A DNA stretch of 64,000 nt from Kordia antarctica (GTDB lineage Bacteria; Bacteroidota; Bacteroidia; Flavobacteriales; Flavobacteriaceae). Positions within the stretch are counted from its first letter, which is position 1, and each line of letters opens with the position of its first letter. This document shows positions 63,741 to 64,000 of the stretch, piece by piece. A model generated the notes under the pieces. That model did not search any database. It worked only from the letters and a program-made list of their open reading frames with translations, and was not told the DNA's origin. Both the position numbers and the translations under genes were made by a program. Location of the stretch: the NCBI RefSeq assembly GCF_009901525.1, contig NZ_CP019288.1:372001-436000 (forward strand). The letters run 5' to 3'.

Positions 63741-64000
63741 TTTTAAATTTTGAATGCTAAATGTTGAATTTTAAATACCAATTCTAATACAGTCGAGAAT
63801 CCTTAGAAGTTAAAAGTATTTCTCGATAGTTCTGCTGAGTTCATCGAAGTACAAAATTTCTTTGAAATTTTACTCGAAATGACGCTAGAGTCCAAAATAA
63901 AAATTAATTTTCTCATAAACTCATAAACTCATAAACTCATAAACTCATAAACTCATAAACTCATAAACTCATAAACTCATAAACTCATAAACTCATAAAC
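63741..64000. repeat. Composite repeat with at least 11 x 8-bp array (window end)
   Basis: Third copy of the flank and TCGAGAATCCTTAGAAG core downstream of the his genes, broken by TTCTGCTGAGTTCATCGAAG, then CTCATAAA repeated from 63912 to the window end (at least 11 copies). Confidence 0.85.

Noticed and set aside
63084-64000. CRISPR-like appearance of the 8-bp arrays
   Set aside because: The units are contiguous with no spacers and no cas genes are present.
1-64000. rRNA, tRNA, riboswitch and transposase genes
   Set aside because: None recognised by eye; a covariance-model search would be needed to exclude small RNAs.

Overview
The window is AT-rich chromosomal DNA from a member of the phylum Bacteroidetes, most likely class Flavobacteriia (marine, Kordia/Aquimarina-like; the genus is a guess). 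The clues are a PorX-type response regulator (type IX secretion control), an LpxC-FabZ fusion, a bifunctional HisB and HisIE, many SPII lipoproteins, promoters of the form TAnnTTTG, few Shine-Dalgarno sites, and intergenic repeat families of the kind common in this group. No rRNA, tRNA, CRISPR, prophage or transposase gene was seen.

Layout. 1-4330: end of a secreted TPR-like protein, then a six-gene envelope/stress operon (DUF4142 lipoprotein, lmo0937-type peptide, YtxH, holin-like protein, unknown protein, small lipoprotein) and an AraC regulator; three promoters here carry the same pair of 21-bp-spaced direct repeats. 4401-12430: serine hydrolase joined to an NTT/HEAT transporter, DUF6326, AraC regulator, class C-like hydrolase, DUF6584 and a polytopic membrane protein. 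12458-16894 (minus): serine hydrolase, a secreted dikinase with glucan-water-dikinase-like domain order, and a small membrane protein. 16895-20410: repeats, lipoprotein, XRE regulator divergent from an M14 peptidase with five candidate operators, Lrp/AsnC regulator. 20541-31078: PEP carboxylase, AraC regulator, DUF983, DinB, AroB, proline dehydrogenase, M16 peptidase. 31086-37219 (minus): DUF4258, alanine dehydrogenase, three tandem copies of a lipoprotein plus 4-TM protein module, TsaE, PorX. 37311-44845: HD hydrolase, then the lipid A cluster lpxD-lpxC/fabZ-lpxA with efp, a second LpxD-like protein and sucD. 45210-53788: M16 peptidase, fabG, two secreted proteins, a VWA membrane protein and a prohibitin. 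54216-55577 (minus): helix-hairpin-helix membrane protein and OmpA-like protein. 55713-64000: the full histidine operon hisG-D-C-B-H-A-F-IE behind a His-rich leader peptide and terminator.

How it fits together. The lipid A genes, efp, sucD, ppc, aroB, ald, proline dehydrogenase and the his operon are core metabolism. The accessory interest lies in regulation: an AraC-type direct-repeat regulon, an XRE operator cluster and a his attenuator. It also lies in the triplicated overlapping lipoprotein/membrane module and in a repeat family that places variable 7-8 bp tandem arrays between genes, including directly against the hisIE start codon.
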